DNA of 64,000 nucleotides, from contig NZ_LGLW01000001.1 in the NCBI RefSeq assembly GCF_013620795.1, positions 806,001 through 870,000 on the forward strand. The letters run 5' to 3'. Origin of the DNA: Pseudomonas sp. Q2-TVG4-2. GTDB taxonomy: Bacteria; Pseudomonadota; Gammaproteobacteria; Pseudomonadales; Pseudomonadaceae. Each line of letters opens with the position of its first letter. Position 1 is the stretch's first letter. A program made the position numbers and the translations under genes. Of the stretch, positions 1 to 6,911 are shown in pieces. The notes beneath the pieces were generated by a model. It saw only the letters and a program-made list of their open reading frames with translations. It did no database searches and was not told the origin of the DNA.

Positions 1-217
1 TTACCTGGTGAACCGAAACAGCCGAGCCAGGGCCGCGCCCGCCCCTGCGTGACCACGCACGGCGAGGGTGCCGATCAGAAAAGATGAAACGCTCGAGCGC
101 AGCCGCAGTCCGAAGTTATGAGCCCAGCGTTAGAACGGGGCTCGACTCGCCTCGGCGCCGCCGCGCAACAGCAGAATCAGGCAGGCCCGCCGGGAAGTTA
201 ACTCCCTGGAGGATCTC

Positions 218-529
218 ATGAAAAAATTTGCCCTACTTGCCGCAGCAGCTCTGATTGCCAGTCCCGCTGCGTTTGCCGCCGACAAAGACCTCTGCCAGAT
301 CAACATGCAAGAAATTGAAGACAACCTGGCCACTGGACAGGCAATCACGCTCGGCGAGCCCGCTAGCAGCCAAGTCGAGGATCTGGTCAAGCAGGCCCGT
401 CAGGCTCAGCAGGCCGGCGATACCGAAGCCTGCATAGTGCATACGACCAAAGCCCTGCAAGAGCTTGAAGGTCCTGGCAGCTCCGGCAGCTCCGGTACCA
501 GCGGCACCGGCTCAGGCGCCAGCAACTAA
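218..529 (+). CDS. Small exported protein of unknown function
   Basis: A 103-residue protein with a clear Sec signal peptide: a Lys-Lys start, a hydrophobic Ala/Leu stretch, and a probable cleavage after AFA near residue 20. The mature part is acidic and Gln/Ala-rich, probably helical, with two cysteines (near residues 26 and 71) that could form a periplasmic disulfide. The last 20 or so residues are a Gly/Ser/Thr low-complexity tail. The start is supported by a GGAGG site eight bases upstream. I recognise it only as a type of small periplasmic protein common in pseudomonads; no function can be assigned. It is monocistronic and ends just before a hairpin. Confidence 0.75.
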   Translation: MKKFALLAAAALIASPAAFAADKDLCQINMQEIEDNLATGQAITLGEPASSQVEDLVKQARQAQQAGDTEACIVHTTKALQELEGPGSSGSSGTSGTGSGASN

Positions 530-538
530 GACCGCCCA

Positions 539-566
539 GGCAAGGCCGCCAGCGGTTGGCCTTGCC
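539..566 (+). terminator. Hairpin after the small exported protein
   Basis: Perfect 9-bp inverted repeat (GGCAAGGCC / GGCCTTGCC) with a 10-base loop, ten bases after the stop codon. There is no strong U-tract, so termination efficiency is uncertain. Confidence 0.45.
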
Positions 567-683
567 AATGCCAGCCATTCTTTGAATCCCGACGAAATGC
601 CCCAAAATCAGGGAACCAAGCATTCGACGTCGCCAAGCATCTGGCGTACACTGCGCAGCACATGAAGCTGCACTACGCTTCAT

Positions 684-1062
684 GGGGCCGATTAGGATTC
701 GACGCCGGTAACAAAGCTCTAGGTGCATGCCGAGTTGGTAACAGAACTCGTAAATCCACTGTTGCAAACTTATAGTTGCCAACGACGACAACTACGAAGG
801 GTACGCGCTAGCCGCCTAACCTTCATCTGGTCGCTTCGGCGCCAGCGGTCACTAGGGGATGCCTGTAAACCCGAAATGACTGTCAGATAGAACAGGATCG
901 CCGCCAAGTTCGCTGCAGACGTAACGGCTAAAACTCATGCAGCTCGCTCCAAGCACCCTGCCAATCGGGCGGCGCGGAGTTAACTTAATAGATTTGGCTA
1001 CGCATGTAGTACCGACAGTGGAGAGCTGGCGGACGGGGGTTCAAATCCCCCCGGCTCCACCA
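684..1062 (+). ncRNA. ssrA: Transfer-messenger RNA (tmRNA)
   Basis: The 5' end GGGGCCG (684-690) pairs with CGGCTCC (1052-1058) before A-CCA, forming the alanyl acceptor stem. The 5' end continues with the conserved GATTAGGATTCGACG, and the 3' end has the T-loop GGTTCAAATCC. The tag reading frame at 778-819 encodes ANDDNYEGYALAA followed by TAA, with the resume Ala codon at 778. tmRNA rescues stalled ribosomes and tags nascent proteins for ClpXP. Its last 27 bases are part of the integration site of the island that follows, so the mature 3' end is supplied across the recombination junction. Confidence 0.95.
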
Positions 1063-1065
1063 AAT
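1036..1065 (+). other. attL in the ssrA 3' end
   Basis: The T-arm and CCA end of ssrA. The block GGGGTTCAAATCCCCCCGGC followed by TCCACCAAAT recurs at 6177-6205 with a single T missing. Integration in the T-loop to CCA part of ssrA is typical of P4-type tyrosine integrases. Confidence 0.9.
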
Positions 1066-1074
1066 ACACATCTA

Positions 1075-1099
1075 AGGGCGTCCACGGACGTCCTTTTTT
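1075..1099 (+). terminator. ssrA: Rho-independent terminator supplied to ssrA by the island
   Basis: Eight-bp stem AGGGCGTC / GACGTCCT (one G-U pair) with loop CACG, then six T. It lies 13 bases past the tmRNA CCA, on the island side of attL. Confidence 0.75.
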
Positions 1100-1176
1100 G
1101 TGCCTAAAATTCAGTAAATACGGGGCTTCCAGCGCCACCGGCATCCAAGGGTGTCCGTCAGCATCTATATGTTCAT

Positions 1177-1243
1177 GTATTCCAGGTGGTATTCCAAGCG
1201 TTCAGCTGGTAATTTTTGGAATACACAAACAGCATTGGAATAC
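1177..1243. repeat. Four copies of GTATTCCA / TGGAATAC before the integrase gene
   Basis: GTATTCCA occurs at 1177-1184 and 1189-1196; its reverse complement TGGAATAC occurs at 1217-1224 and 1236-1243. The block lies between attL and the integrase start. Such clusters next to an attachment core are what arm-type integrase or Xis sites look like; they could also be an operator of the integrase gene. The function is inferred only from position. Confidence 0.6.
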
Positions 1244-1245
1244 AC

Positions 1246-2502
1246 ATGGGCGCCCAAGCCACGCGGCTTTCAGACCTTAAAGTGAAGGCCGCCAAGCCTA
1301 AGGAAAAGGACTACACGCTGACTGATGGCAACGGCCTTCAGTTGCGAGTGAGAATTAATGGCTCACGGCTATGGAATTTCAACTACATCCATCCGGTGAC
1401 GAAAAAACGGATCAACATGGGGCTTGGCACCTTTCCCGAGGTGAGCCTGGCACAAGCGCGCAAACGAACCGTAGAAGCGAGAGAGCTTGTCGCGCAGGGG
1501 TTAGATCCGAAGGAAATGCGCGATGCTGATCGGCTGGCGAGGAAAGCAGCCACAGAGCACACATTTAAGAACGTCGCGGCCGCATGGTTCGAGCTCAAAA
1601 AGGATTCAGTAACTTCAGCCTATGCCGAAGATATCTGGCGCTCGCTCACGCTTCACGTTTTCCCGGACCTGGGCGCCACTCCCATCTCCGCTATAACCGC
1701 ACCGAAGGTCATAAACCTGCTCAGGCCTCTTGAGACCAAAGGTAGCCTGGAGACCGTTAAACGCCTGACGCAGCGGCTCAACGAAATCATGACCTACGGG
1801 GTCAACTCGGGCCTGATTCACGCGAACCCACTCAGTGGCATTCGCTCGGTTTTCAAGAAACCGAAAAAGAAGAACATGGCGGCACTTGCTCCCGATGAGC
1901 TGAAAGAGCTCATGGTGGCAATTGCCAATGCCAGCATAAAAAGAACGACACGTTGTCTTATCGAATGGCAACTCAACACCATGACTCGCCCGGCAGAGGC
2001 TGCTACCGCACGCTGGGCCGACATCGACTTCGAAAAGCGTATCTGGACGATCCCTGCTGAGCGCATGAAGAAACGCCGTACGCACATTATCCCGCTTACG
2101 GAGCAAGCGTTGGCACTGCTGGAGGTAATCAAACCCTACAGCGGACACCGTGAATACGTGTTCCCTGCAGACCGGAACCCTCGCACCCACTGCAACAGCC
2201 AGACCGCCAACATGGCGCTGAAACGAATGGGCTTCGAAGGCCGCTTGGTCAGCCACGGCATGCGCTCAATGGCCAGCACTATTCTCAACGAACATGGCTG
2301 GGATCCTGAGCTGATTGAGGTAGCACTTGCCCATGTCGATAAGGACGAGGTTCGCAGTGCTTACAACCGAGCGGACTACATCGACCGGAGACGCCCGATG
2401 ATGACTTGGTGGAGCGAGCACATCCAGGAAGCAGCAACCGGCAATCTGTCAGTGTCAGCAATGACAGAGAATCGGGACAGAAAAGTCGTTTCGATACGCT
2501 GA
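1246..2502 (+). CDS. P4-type tyrosine site-specific integrase
   Basis: A 418-residue tyrosine recombinase with an N-terminal DUF4102 arm-binding domain (residues 5-90, motif LTDGNGLQLRV and GLGTFPEVSLAQAR), a SAM-like core-binding domain (100-200) and a C-terminal catalytic domain. Catalytic residues are visible: Arg in NTMTRPAEAA, His-x-x-Arg in SHGMRSMAST, His in VALAHVDKDEV, and the nucleophile Tyr in RSAYNRADY. ATG 1246 is preferred over an in-frame TTG at 1216 because the repeats lie just before it. The gene reads away from attL and should catalyse integration and excision at ssrA. It is full length and appears intact. Confidence 0.92.
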   Translation: MGAQATRLSDLKVKAAKPKEKDYTLTDGNGLQLRVRINGSRLWNFNYIHPVTKKRINMGLGTFPEVSLAQARKRTVEARELVAQGLDPKEMRDADRLARKAATEHTFKNVAAAWFELKKDSVTSAYAEDIWRSLTLHVFPDLGATPISAITAPKVINLLRPLETKGSLETVKRLTQRLNEIMTYGVNSGLIHANPLSGIRSVFKKPKKKNMAALAPDELKELMVAIANASIKRTTRCLIEWQLNTMTRPAEAATARWADIDFEKRIWTIPAERMKKRRTHIIPLTEQALALLEVIKPYSGHREYVFPADRNPRTHCNSQTANMALKRMGFEGRLVSHGMRSMASTILNEHGWDPELIEVALAHVDKDEVRSAYNRADYIDRRRPMMTWWSEHIQEAATGNLSVSAMTENRDRKVVSIR

Positions 2503-2563
2503 TTAAAGAGCCGATCGACGATCACAACAGGCAGAAATCGGCCAAAGACAGCCGGTTAAGCGT

Positions 2564-2935
2564 TTAGGAAGACACTTCGATTTTCAGGTGTGGGCCTATC
2601 TGCTCCAGCTTGGCGTTGAAGTTCTTTATGAGCAGGATGAACCCGAGGTCAGCATTCTGAAGCTTGTACTGGTAGCCTGAGTCCCTGCCAACACGACCGG
2701 CATGCCAAATCTCTCCGGCAAACTCGACCATTGCCCCAGGCTTCTCGAACAACGCCATGAGTTCAGGGCGGATCAGCCCACGGTACAGCTGACGGACCGT
2801 ATCCACGCCGCAACGCAGCAGACGGACCTTGGACAGATCCACGAATGCCGCCGTACCCGGATCGACGAACAAGCGTCCATTGCGATCTTCCTGGGCAAGC
2901 ATATCGAGGCGGAGAAAATCTTTTGGTTTGGACAT
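2564..2935 (-). pseudogene. N-terminal remnant of a filamentous-phage-type replication initiation protein
   Basis: The 123-residue product has features I associate with replication-initiation proteins of Pf-like Pseudomonas inoviruses: LFVDPGTAAFVDLSKVRLL, GVDTVRQLY, and YKLQNADLG followed by HLKIEVS. Family proteins run to several hundred residues and continue after 'HLKIEVS'. Here the frame stops two codons on, close to the convergent integrase 3' end. No rolling-circle catalytic motif remains. Read as a deletion breakpoint: the C-terminus and everything that normally follows in the phage have gone. The family label is from memory of the sequence pattern. Confidence 0.55.
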
Positions 2936-3003
2936 TTCGTTTACTTCCTAATGCTGATTAATGCGGTAGTTAATCTGTATTTATCTGACGTGCTACAGGG
3001 ACG

Positions 3004-3378
3004 TCAGCGCGGCGGCGCGCGCTGGCTGCGCACGCTCACGCGCCTCGTCCCTCGGCACGTGTGAGAGTGCTCGGCCAGCGCGCAGCAAGGGCTATCGATA
3101 CGGGTCACCGGGTCGGTGAATAACGCGGTCGGATCTTCAGGACAGGTTTGTTCCTGGATGAAGGTCATCAGGGGACCATCAGGCGGCGGCATGCTGGCCC
3201 AGGCGAGGTAGAGCGCGAGGCTGGCCAGCGCGAGCAGGTGGGGAAGTTTGAGATCGGCGCGGCGCGCGAGGACGAAGAACACCAAGGGCGCCGCCCTTGT
3301 CATCCCGCTCTTGCCGCCGAGGGCTAGGGAGCGTGGGGTGGAGAAGCTACCCCACACTCCCAGCGATAGGCTTTTCAT
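3004..3378 (-). CDS. Hypothetical protein with one membrane segment, island early region
   Basis: A 124-residue frame with a hydrophobic segment (about residues 50-62, [13 protein letters not shown]) and a Cys-containing segment after it ([16 protein letters not shown]). The C-terminal 20 residues are Arg-rich, come from a low-complexity GC stretch, and may not be native. A later ATG at 3303 is possible. It lies between the DUF-like gene upstream and the truncated replication gene downstream on the same strand, so it may be a small phage membrane protein. No family is recognised. Confidence 0.4.
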   Translation of the reverse strand: MKSLSLGVWGSFSTPRSLALGGKSGMTRAAPLVFFVLARRADLKLPHLLALASLALYLAWASMPPPDGPLMTFIQEQTCPEDPTALFTDPVTRIDSPCCALAEHSHTCRGTRRVSVRSQRAPPR

Positions 3379-3390
3379 GGTCGTGCAGGG

Positions 3391-3780
3391 TCAAGGGTGC
3401 GCTGCGCCCGTGCTTCCGTTCGACGGGACGGTGAAGCTGTCCCGACGAGCCGGGAGCGCGGCCCCTGACCTCCCAGCATTAGGGAGGGCGATACGGTCCA
3501 GTACGTTGCCGGAACCGTGCCGGTCGCGGTGCCGCATCACCCTGATGGTAAGAATGTCCACGAAGGGAATTTCGCTCGGCGTGCGCCCGTCGTCGACGAA
3601 GCTCACCGCCATGAAATAGGGGTAATCCCAGACGCCTTCCTTCGCCAGCACCACACCGACGATGTGCACGCAGCACCAGTAGGGTGGCTCGTCTTCGTCC
3701 ATATGCAGCTCCATCAGCACGGACTCGCCGATGTAGGCCATGGCGGCTTGGGTATCCAGGGTGATGCCGGGCTTACGCAT
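3391..3780 (-). CDS. Hypothetical early protein of the phage-like island
   Basis: A 129-residue product. Residues 1-90 look like a compact folded domain ([20 protein letters not shown], then [10 protein letters not shown] and [13 protein letters not shown]), a beta-rich pattern I associate with small Pf-like phage early genes. The last 35 residues are Gly/Pro/Ala-rich and less convincing. Its ATG overlaps the stop of the gene upstream, and GGAG precedes it, so it is translated as part of one operon. The function is unknown. Confidence 0.6.
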   Translation of the reverse strand: MRKPGITLDTQAAMAYIGESVLMELHMDEDEPPYWCCVHIVGVVLAKEGVWDYPYFMAVSFVDDGRTPSEIPFVDILTIRVMRHRDRHGSGNVLDRIALPNAGRSGAALPARRDSFTVPSNGSTGAAHP

Positions 3781-3988
3781 GGCTGTAGTCTCCTTCCTTG
3801 AACTCCTTTTTGCCTTTCTTCAGGTCGGCCCGCAGGCGCGCCAGGTTGACCATGCGAAAGTCCGCGAGGCGCATCGTCGGGATGGTGCCGGTGGCGGCCC
3901 AGTCAGCGGCCTCTTCGACGGATACCCCGCTCATTTCGGCGAAGGTCTTGAGGCTGCACAGGTCGAGGCTGTCGTCTGTTTTGCTCAT
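3773..3988 (-). CDS. Small helix-turn-helix-like protein, island early operon
   Basis: 71 residues beginning MSKTDDSLDLCSLKTFAEM. The central SLKTFAEMSGVSVEEAADW followed by IPTMRLADFRMVNLARLR resembles the winged or MerR-like helix-turn-helix of excisionases and phage regulators. The start is chosen because its ATG overlaps the TGA of the preceding gene (ATGA), indicating translational coupling. Together with the preceding gene it probably forms a pair of small DNA-binding proteins controlling excision or early transcription. Confidence 0.6.
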   Translation of the reverse strand: MSKTDDSLDLCSLKTFAEMSGVSVEEAADWAATGTIPTMRLADFRMVNLARLRADLKKGKKEFKEGDYSHA

Positions 3989-4206
3989 AGCGTCCACTCC
4001 TGTTCGAGAAGCTGTTGCTGAAGCAGGGCCACGTTGACCATCGTGCGCTTGCCCACCTTCTTCGAAGGCAGATAGCCACGATCCAACCAGGTGCGCACCA
4101 CGATGGGTTCGTCGCCCATGCCGATCCACTCGGCGAACTTCGGCCACGGCATCAGGGGCGGGGCGCCGTGCAGCTTCTGGGAGTCGATCCCTTCTGGTGG
4201 TAGCAT
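3985..4206 (-). CDS. Excisionase-like small DNA-binding protein
   Basis: 73 residues with a MerR/Xis-type helix-turn-helix: MPWPKFAEWIGMGDEPIVV, then VRTWLDRGYLPSKKVGKRTMVNV. The 'tWldrGylP..kvGkr..vn' pattern is typical of inovirus excisionases and AlpA-like proteins. GGAG lies eight bases before the ATG. It is the first gene of the minus-strand early operon and is transcribed divergently from the repressor at 4339, the same layout as xisF4/pf4r in Pf4 prophages. By analogy it would promote excision and switch on early genes; this is inferred, not shown. Confidence 0.65.
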   Translation of the reverse strand: MLPPEGIDSQKLHGAPPLMPWPKFAEWIGMGDEPIVVRTWLDRGYLPSKKVGKRTMVNVALLQQQLLEQEWTL

Positions 4207-4245
4207 TCGTGATCTCCGCTTTGTTCTGCTATATCCGGCATTAGA

Positions 4246-4315
4246 TGCATTACAAATAGTGCAAGGCACGAACAAGAATATAGGCTAGCCTTCACATAGA
4301 AACCACCACTATGTG
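4246..4315. promoter_or_regulatory. Divergent control region with two inverted repeats
   Basis: Between the excisionase-like gene and the repressor are TGCATTA-CAAA-TAGTGCA (4246-4263, one mismatch) and CACATAG-N9-CTATGTG (4293-4315, perfect arms). Both are plausible operators for the repressor at 4339 and the Xis-like protein. Confidence 0.5.
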
Positions 4316-4338
4316 CAAGCTTTTTAGACGTTTTCGGA

Positions 4339-4608
4339 ATGATAAGAGAGAGATTGATATCTGTTTGGGACAACCAAGGACTCTCGGCTCCTAAGCTCGA
4401 AAAGCTGACGGGTATCGACCGAAGCAGCTGGTATCACCTGCGAAACGGCAAGAGACGTGCAAACGAAGAAGACATAGAGGCCATCGTAAAGATGTTTCCT
4501 CAATACGCTTTTTGGATTGCAAGCGGGCAGATCGCCCCGGAAATCGGCCAGACCAGCCCCGACTACGACGAAGCCAACCGAAACTTGAGCCAACCCAGCG
4601 CGGGATAG
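4339..4608 (+). CDS. Phage-type repressor (helix-turn-helix)
   Basis: 89 residues. Residues 1-60 form a lambda-repressor-like helix-turn-helix (RLISVWDNQGLSAPKLEKLT, then IDRSSWYHLRNGKRR and NEEDIEAIVKMFPQYAFWI). The C-terminal 25 residues are polar. The size and the 'fPqyafWiasGq' ending match small C repressors of Pseudomonas phages, including Pf4r-like proteins. It is divergent from the early operon and is followed after 100 bases by the PIN gene in the same orientation. It probably maintains the integrated state by repressing the xis-like promoter. There is no peptidase domain, so RecA-dependent self-cleavage is unlikely. Confidence 0.7.
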   Translation: MIRERLISVWDNQGLSAPKLEKLTGIDRSSWYHLRNGKRRANEEDIEAIVKMFPQYAFWIASGQIAPEIGQTSPDYDEANRNLSQPSAG

Positions 4609-4708
4609 CAATCACACGGAAAGTAGCTAGGCGATGGTATGCCCGAGCGCGTGGAGGTTGGGTTTAGTCGAAACTATATAAAAGCTTATCGGAAAAAGGA
4701 CGTTCGGT

Positions 4709-5995
4709 ATGAAAGATAAATTCCCAGGCCACTTTTCGAATCCGGCAGCTGATCACAGTCTCTGGGATCGCTGCATCTTTGTTTTCGACACAAACATTCT
4801 ACTAAATTTATATAGATATTCTGACGAGACTCGCGCGCTTTTTATTAAGACTCTTCGACTTCTCCAAGAGCGCATTTGGATACCTTATCGAGTTGCAGAT
4901 GAGTATCTTGAAAACAGACTAAACGTTATCTACGAGCAGCAAGAAGAATATGAGAAAGCAATAGCTGAGATAAACAAGCTAAAAGGGAAGCTGGAAAACT
5001 CTAGGCAGCACCCTTTCGTATCAGCCAAGACCATGAAGGGCGTAGCGGCAAGTTTAGAGAAGGCAATAGAAGAACTTAGCAATAATAAAGATGTGCACAC
5101 TAGAAGAATTACCTCCGACGAAATCAAGGATGAAATCGCTGATATCTTTGAAGATCGGGTGGGTAACCTTTCAAGCGACGCGGAGCTCGAAGATATTATC
5201 AAAGAGGGTACTGCCCGGTATGAGCAGAAAATCCCTCCTGGATATTCAGATATTAAGAAACAAGGCGGCGACTCTTCACTAACTTCCAGATGCAGGCCAT
5301 ATGGCGACTTGATCATATGGAAAGAAATAATAGGAAAAGCGAAGGAAGTGGACACCCCGATAATATTCGTTACAGATGATGGGAAGGAGGATTGGTGGCT
5401 TCGTTTCAAAGGTAAAACAATAGGCCCTCGACCAGAGCTGATAAAGGAATTTCAGAGCGAAGTTAACCAACTTTTTCACATGTATCTGCCGGAAAGATTT
5501 TTATCGCTTGCCACTGAAAAAGAACAAGAAAAGCCGTCAAAAGAAGTCCTTGAAGAAATCCGAGACGTACGACAAAAAGAACTGGATATATCGTCAGAGA
5601 ATAGAAAAACGAAACGGCAGATTAGCACCTTCAAAAGTCGTAGCTTCAGTCTTGATAATATCTTTCTTAGGCGTAATCAAGAAGACAACATAGTTACACC
5701 ATGGCATGAGCAAGAGCTTAGCTACAGAGCGGAGCTAGAAGAGTTGCATGTGCGTACAAGTGAGCTCAGCAGCAGACGTGATGGTGCTAGAGACCTTGTT
5801 AGTTACTACGCTCAGATGAAAAGCCTTAGAGGTCTATCGCCAGAGGAGGAGTCTGAACATGCGAAGCTGACCACCAGTTTGGATTTACTCAGCGCGCAGC
5901 TTGACGACTTGAGAATGAGGCGCAGATATATTTTGGAGAAAATGCATCAGCTACAGAATATGAGCGTAGGCCTAGACGAATGGAACGACGCTTAG
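4709..5995 (+). CDS. PIN-like domain protein with coiled-coil tail, island cargo
   Basis: 428 residues. The N-terminal 250 or so residues form a PIN-like nuclease fold of the PIN_8 type. The first acidic site is CIFVFDTNILLNLYRYS, followed by VADEYLENRL. After a helical insertion of about 120 residues come YGDLIIWKEII and IIFVTDDGKEDWW, which carry the remaining acidic metal-binding residues. Residues 270-420 are charged and helical with probable coiled coils. AAAAGGA precedes the ATG. The gene is visibly AT-rich with rare-for-host codons, unlike the flanking chromosome. Position beside the repressor, in the same direction, suggests expression in the integrated state. Likely a metal-dependent RNase acting in phage exclusion or as a toxin; that role is inference. 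Confidence 0.75.
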   Translation: MKDKFPGHFSNPAADHSLWDRCIFVFDTNILLNLYRYSDETRALFIKTLRLLQERIWIPYRVADEYLENRLNVIYEQQEEYEKAIAEINKLKGKLENSRQHPFVSAKTMKGVAASLEKAIEELSNNKDVHTRRITSDEIKDEIADIFEDRVGNLSSDAELEDIIKEGTARYEQKIPPGYSDIKKQGGDSSLTSRCRPYGDLIIWKEIIGKAKEVDTPIIFVTDDGKEDWWLRFKGKTIGPRPELIKEFQSEVNQLFHMYLPERFLSLATEKEQEKPSKEVLEEIRDVRQKELDISSENRKTKRQISTFKSRSFSLDNIFLRRNQEDNIVTPWHEQELSYRAELEELHVRTSELSSRRDGARDLVSYYAQMKSLRGLSPEEESEHAKLTTSLDLLSAQLDDLRMRRRYILEKMHQLQNMSVGLDEWNDA

Positions 5996-6176
5996 ACGAC
6001 GAGTAGCTCGTGGTTTAGCGACGTAACCAGCAGCCGCCACCTTCTGTGCCTCAGAGCTAAACCGCCGTGTCGACAAAGTGTCGAATTCACTGCTGATTAA
6101 CGCAGCACAATGCGGACGCAACGACTGTGCGAGGCCCGTATTGCGGAGCTTAGCAGGACAACGCGGAGCAAAAATT

Positions 6177-6205
6177 GGGGTTCAAATCCCCCCGGCCCAC
6201 CAAAT
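6177..6205 (+). other. attR, right end of the ssrA island
   Basis: GGGGTTCAAATCCCCCCGGC then CCACCAAAT, matching attL (1036-1065) except for one missing T in the acceptor stem. No tRNA or tmRNA body precedes it, so this is an attachment-site duplicate and not an RNA gene. Confidence 0.88.
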
Positions 6206-6246
6206 GCAAATTCCCACATGTTCCCACATGATCGGAAACACCCTGA

Positions 6247-6275
6247 AAAGCCCGCCCCGCGCGGGCTTTCTTGTT
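6247..6275 (+). terminator. Probable original ssrA terminator, displaced by the island
   Basis: Nine-bp stem AAAGCCCGC / GCGGGCTTT, five-base loop, followed by a T-rich stretch. It lies 41 bases past attR, at the spacing expected for the terminator of uninterrupted ssrA. Confidence 0.65.
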
Positions 6276-6507
6276 TCTATACGTTCCCCTGCAGATACAC
6301 ACAGGATGCATCTCCGTGTTTCCTCTGCTGTACGTCGACTGTCAGGGCTGATTGGCAAGCCCGGCAGCATCTCTCGAGAGCAAAAGTGCCTGCTGGCATA
6401 CAGTACGATTTGGTATGGCCATGCCGCTAAGCGACATGCGGCACGCACCAATCACGGCGAATCACCTCAAACGCAAAAGGGCCATTTAGCTCAATCGGAG
6501 GTGATCC

Positions 6508-6729
6508 ATGAGTATCGATCCGCTCGACCGACCCCATAACCAGCAGCCCGTCCCAGGGCAGGATCAGAATCCCAGCCATAGCCCTGAGCCCGATTTCGTC
6601 ACGGATAACCCAGACGTGCAGAAACGACCTAGCAACGATAGCGGACCATCCGGTCGGCCGGTTACTGGGCCACCAGAACAGAGCGTCAACGATCCGAACG
6701 AACCAGGACGAGGAAATCCACTGCCCTGA
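6508..6729 (+). CDS. Small disordered Pro/Asn/Asp-rich protein
   Basis: 73 residues with almost no hydrophobic content and many Pro, Asn, Asp, Ser and Gly (e.g. MSIDPLDRPHNQQPVPGQDQ), so it is intrinsically disordered. It has no signal peptide or membrane segment. The Shine-Dalgarno GGAGGTGATC (6497-6506) matches the 16S 3' end over ten bases, strongly supporting translation. Such hydrophilic proteins are sometimes stress-induced in pseudomonads, but no function is evident. Confidence 0.65.
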   Translation: MSIDPLDRPHNQQPVPGQDQNPSHSPEPDFVTDNPDVQKRPSNDSGPSGRPVTGPPEQSVNDPNEPGRGNPLP

Positions 6730-6911
6730 GGCGCCAGATGGGCAATCGAACAGCGCTACGACACGAATCGTTCAGCCCCGGCTGGCGCGCGTCTCGATGC
6801 CAAGCCTGTTCGCATCCGGCGGACATCGGTCGCGCTATACCCACGAGCTGTCTGCAACTGCCAAACGCCAAGTGTTGCGTCGGCTGCTTCTATACCATCG
6901 GCCTGCCTCAC

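Larger units (their letters stand above)
1036..6205. mobile_element. Small integrated island in ssrA, with filamentous-phage-like genes and PIN cargo
   Basis: A segment of about 5.2 kb between a 30-bp attL in the ssrA 3' end and a near-identical attR at 6177-6205. It starts with a P4-type integrase. A minus-strand run of small genes and a truncated replication gene follows, resembling the early region of Pf-like filamentous phages. A plus-strand repressor and an AT-rich PIN-domain gene complete it. There are no coat, adsorption or Zot/assembly genes, so it cannot make virions by itself. Functional labels of the small genes are by resemblance; the boundaries rest on the visible repeats. Confidence 0.85.

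Noticed and set aside
1216..1245. An upstream TTG start for the integrase
   Set aside because: It would translate through the inverted motif copies and has no ribosome site; the ATG at 1246 gives a normal P4-integrase N-terminus.
3004..3378. Reading the membrane-segment frame as a phage coat protein
   Set aside because: Too long, with no signal peptide and no short Ala-rich coat pattern; left as hypothetical.
6121..6205. A possible tRNA or second tmRNA ending in CCGGCCCACCA
   Set aside because: Only the T-arm and acceptor end are present; no 5' acceptor strand, D-arm or anticodon arm pairs with it. It is the attR copy of the ssrA end.
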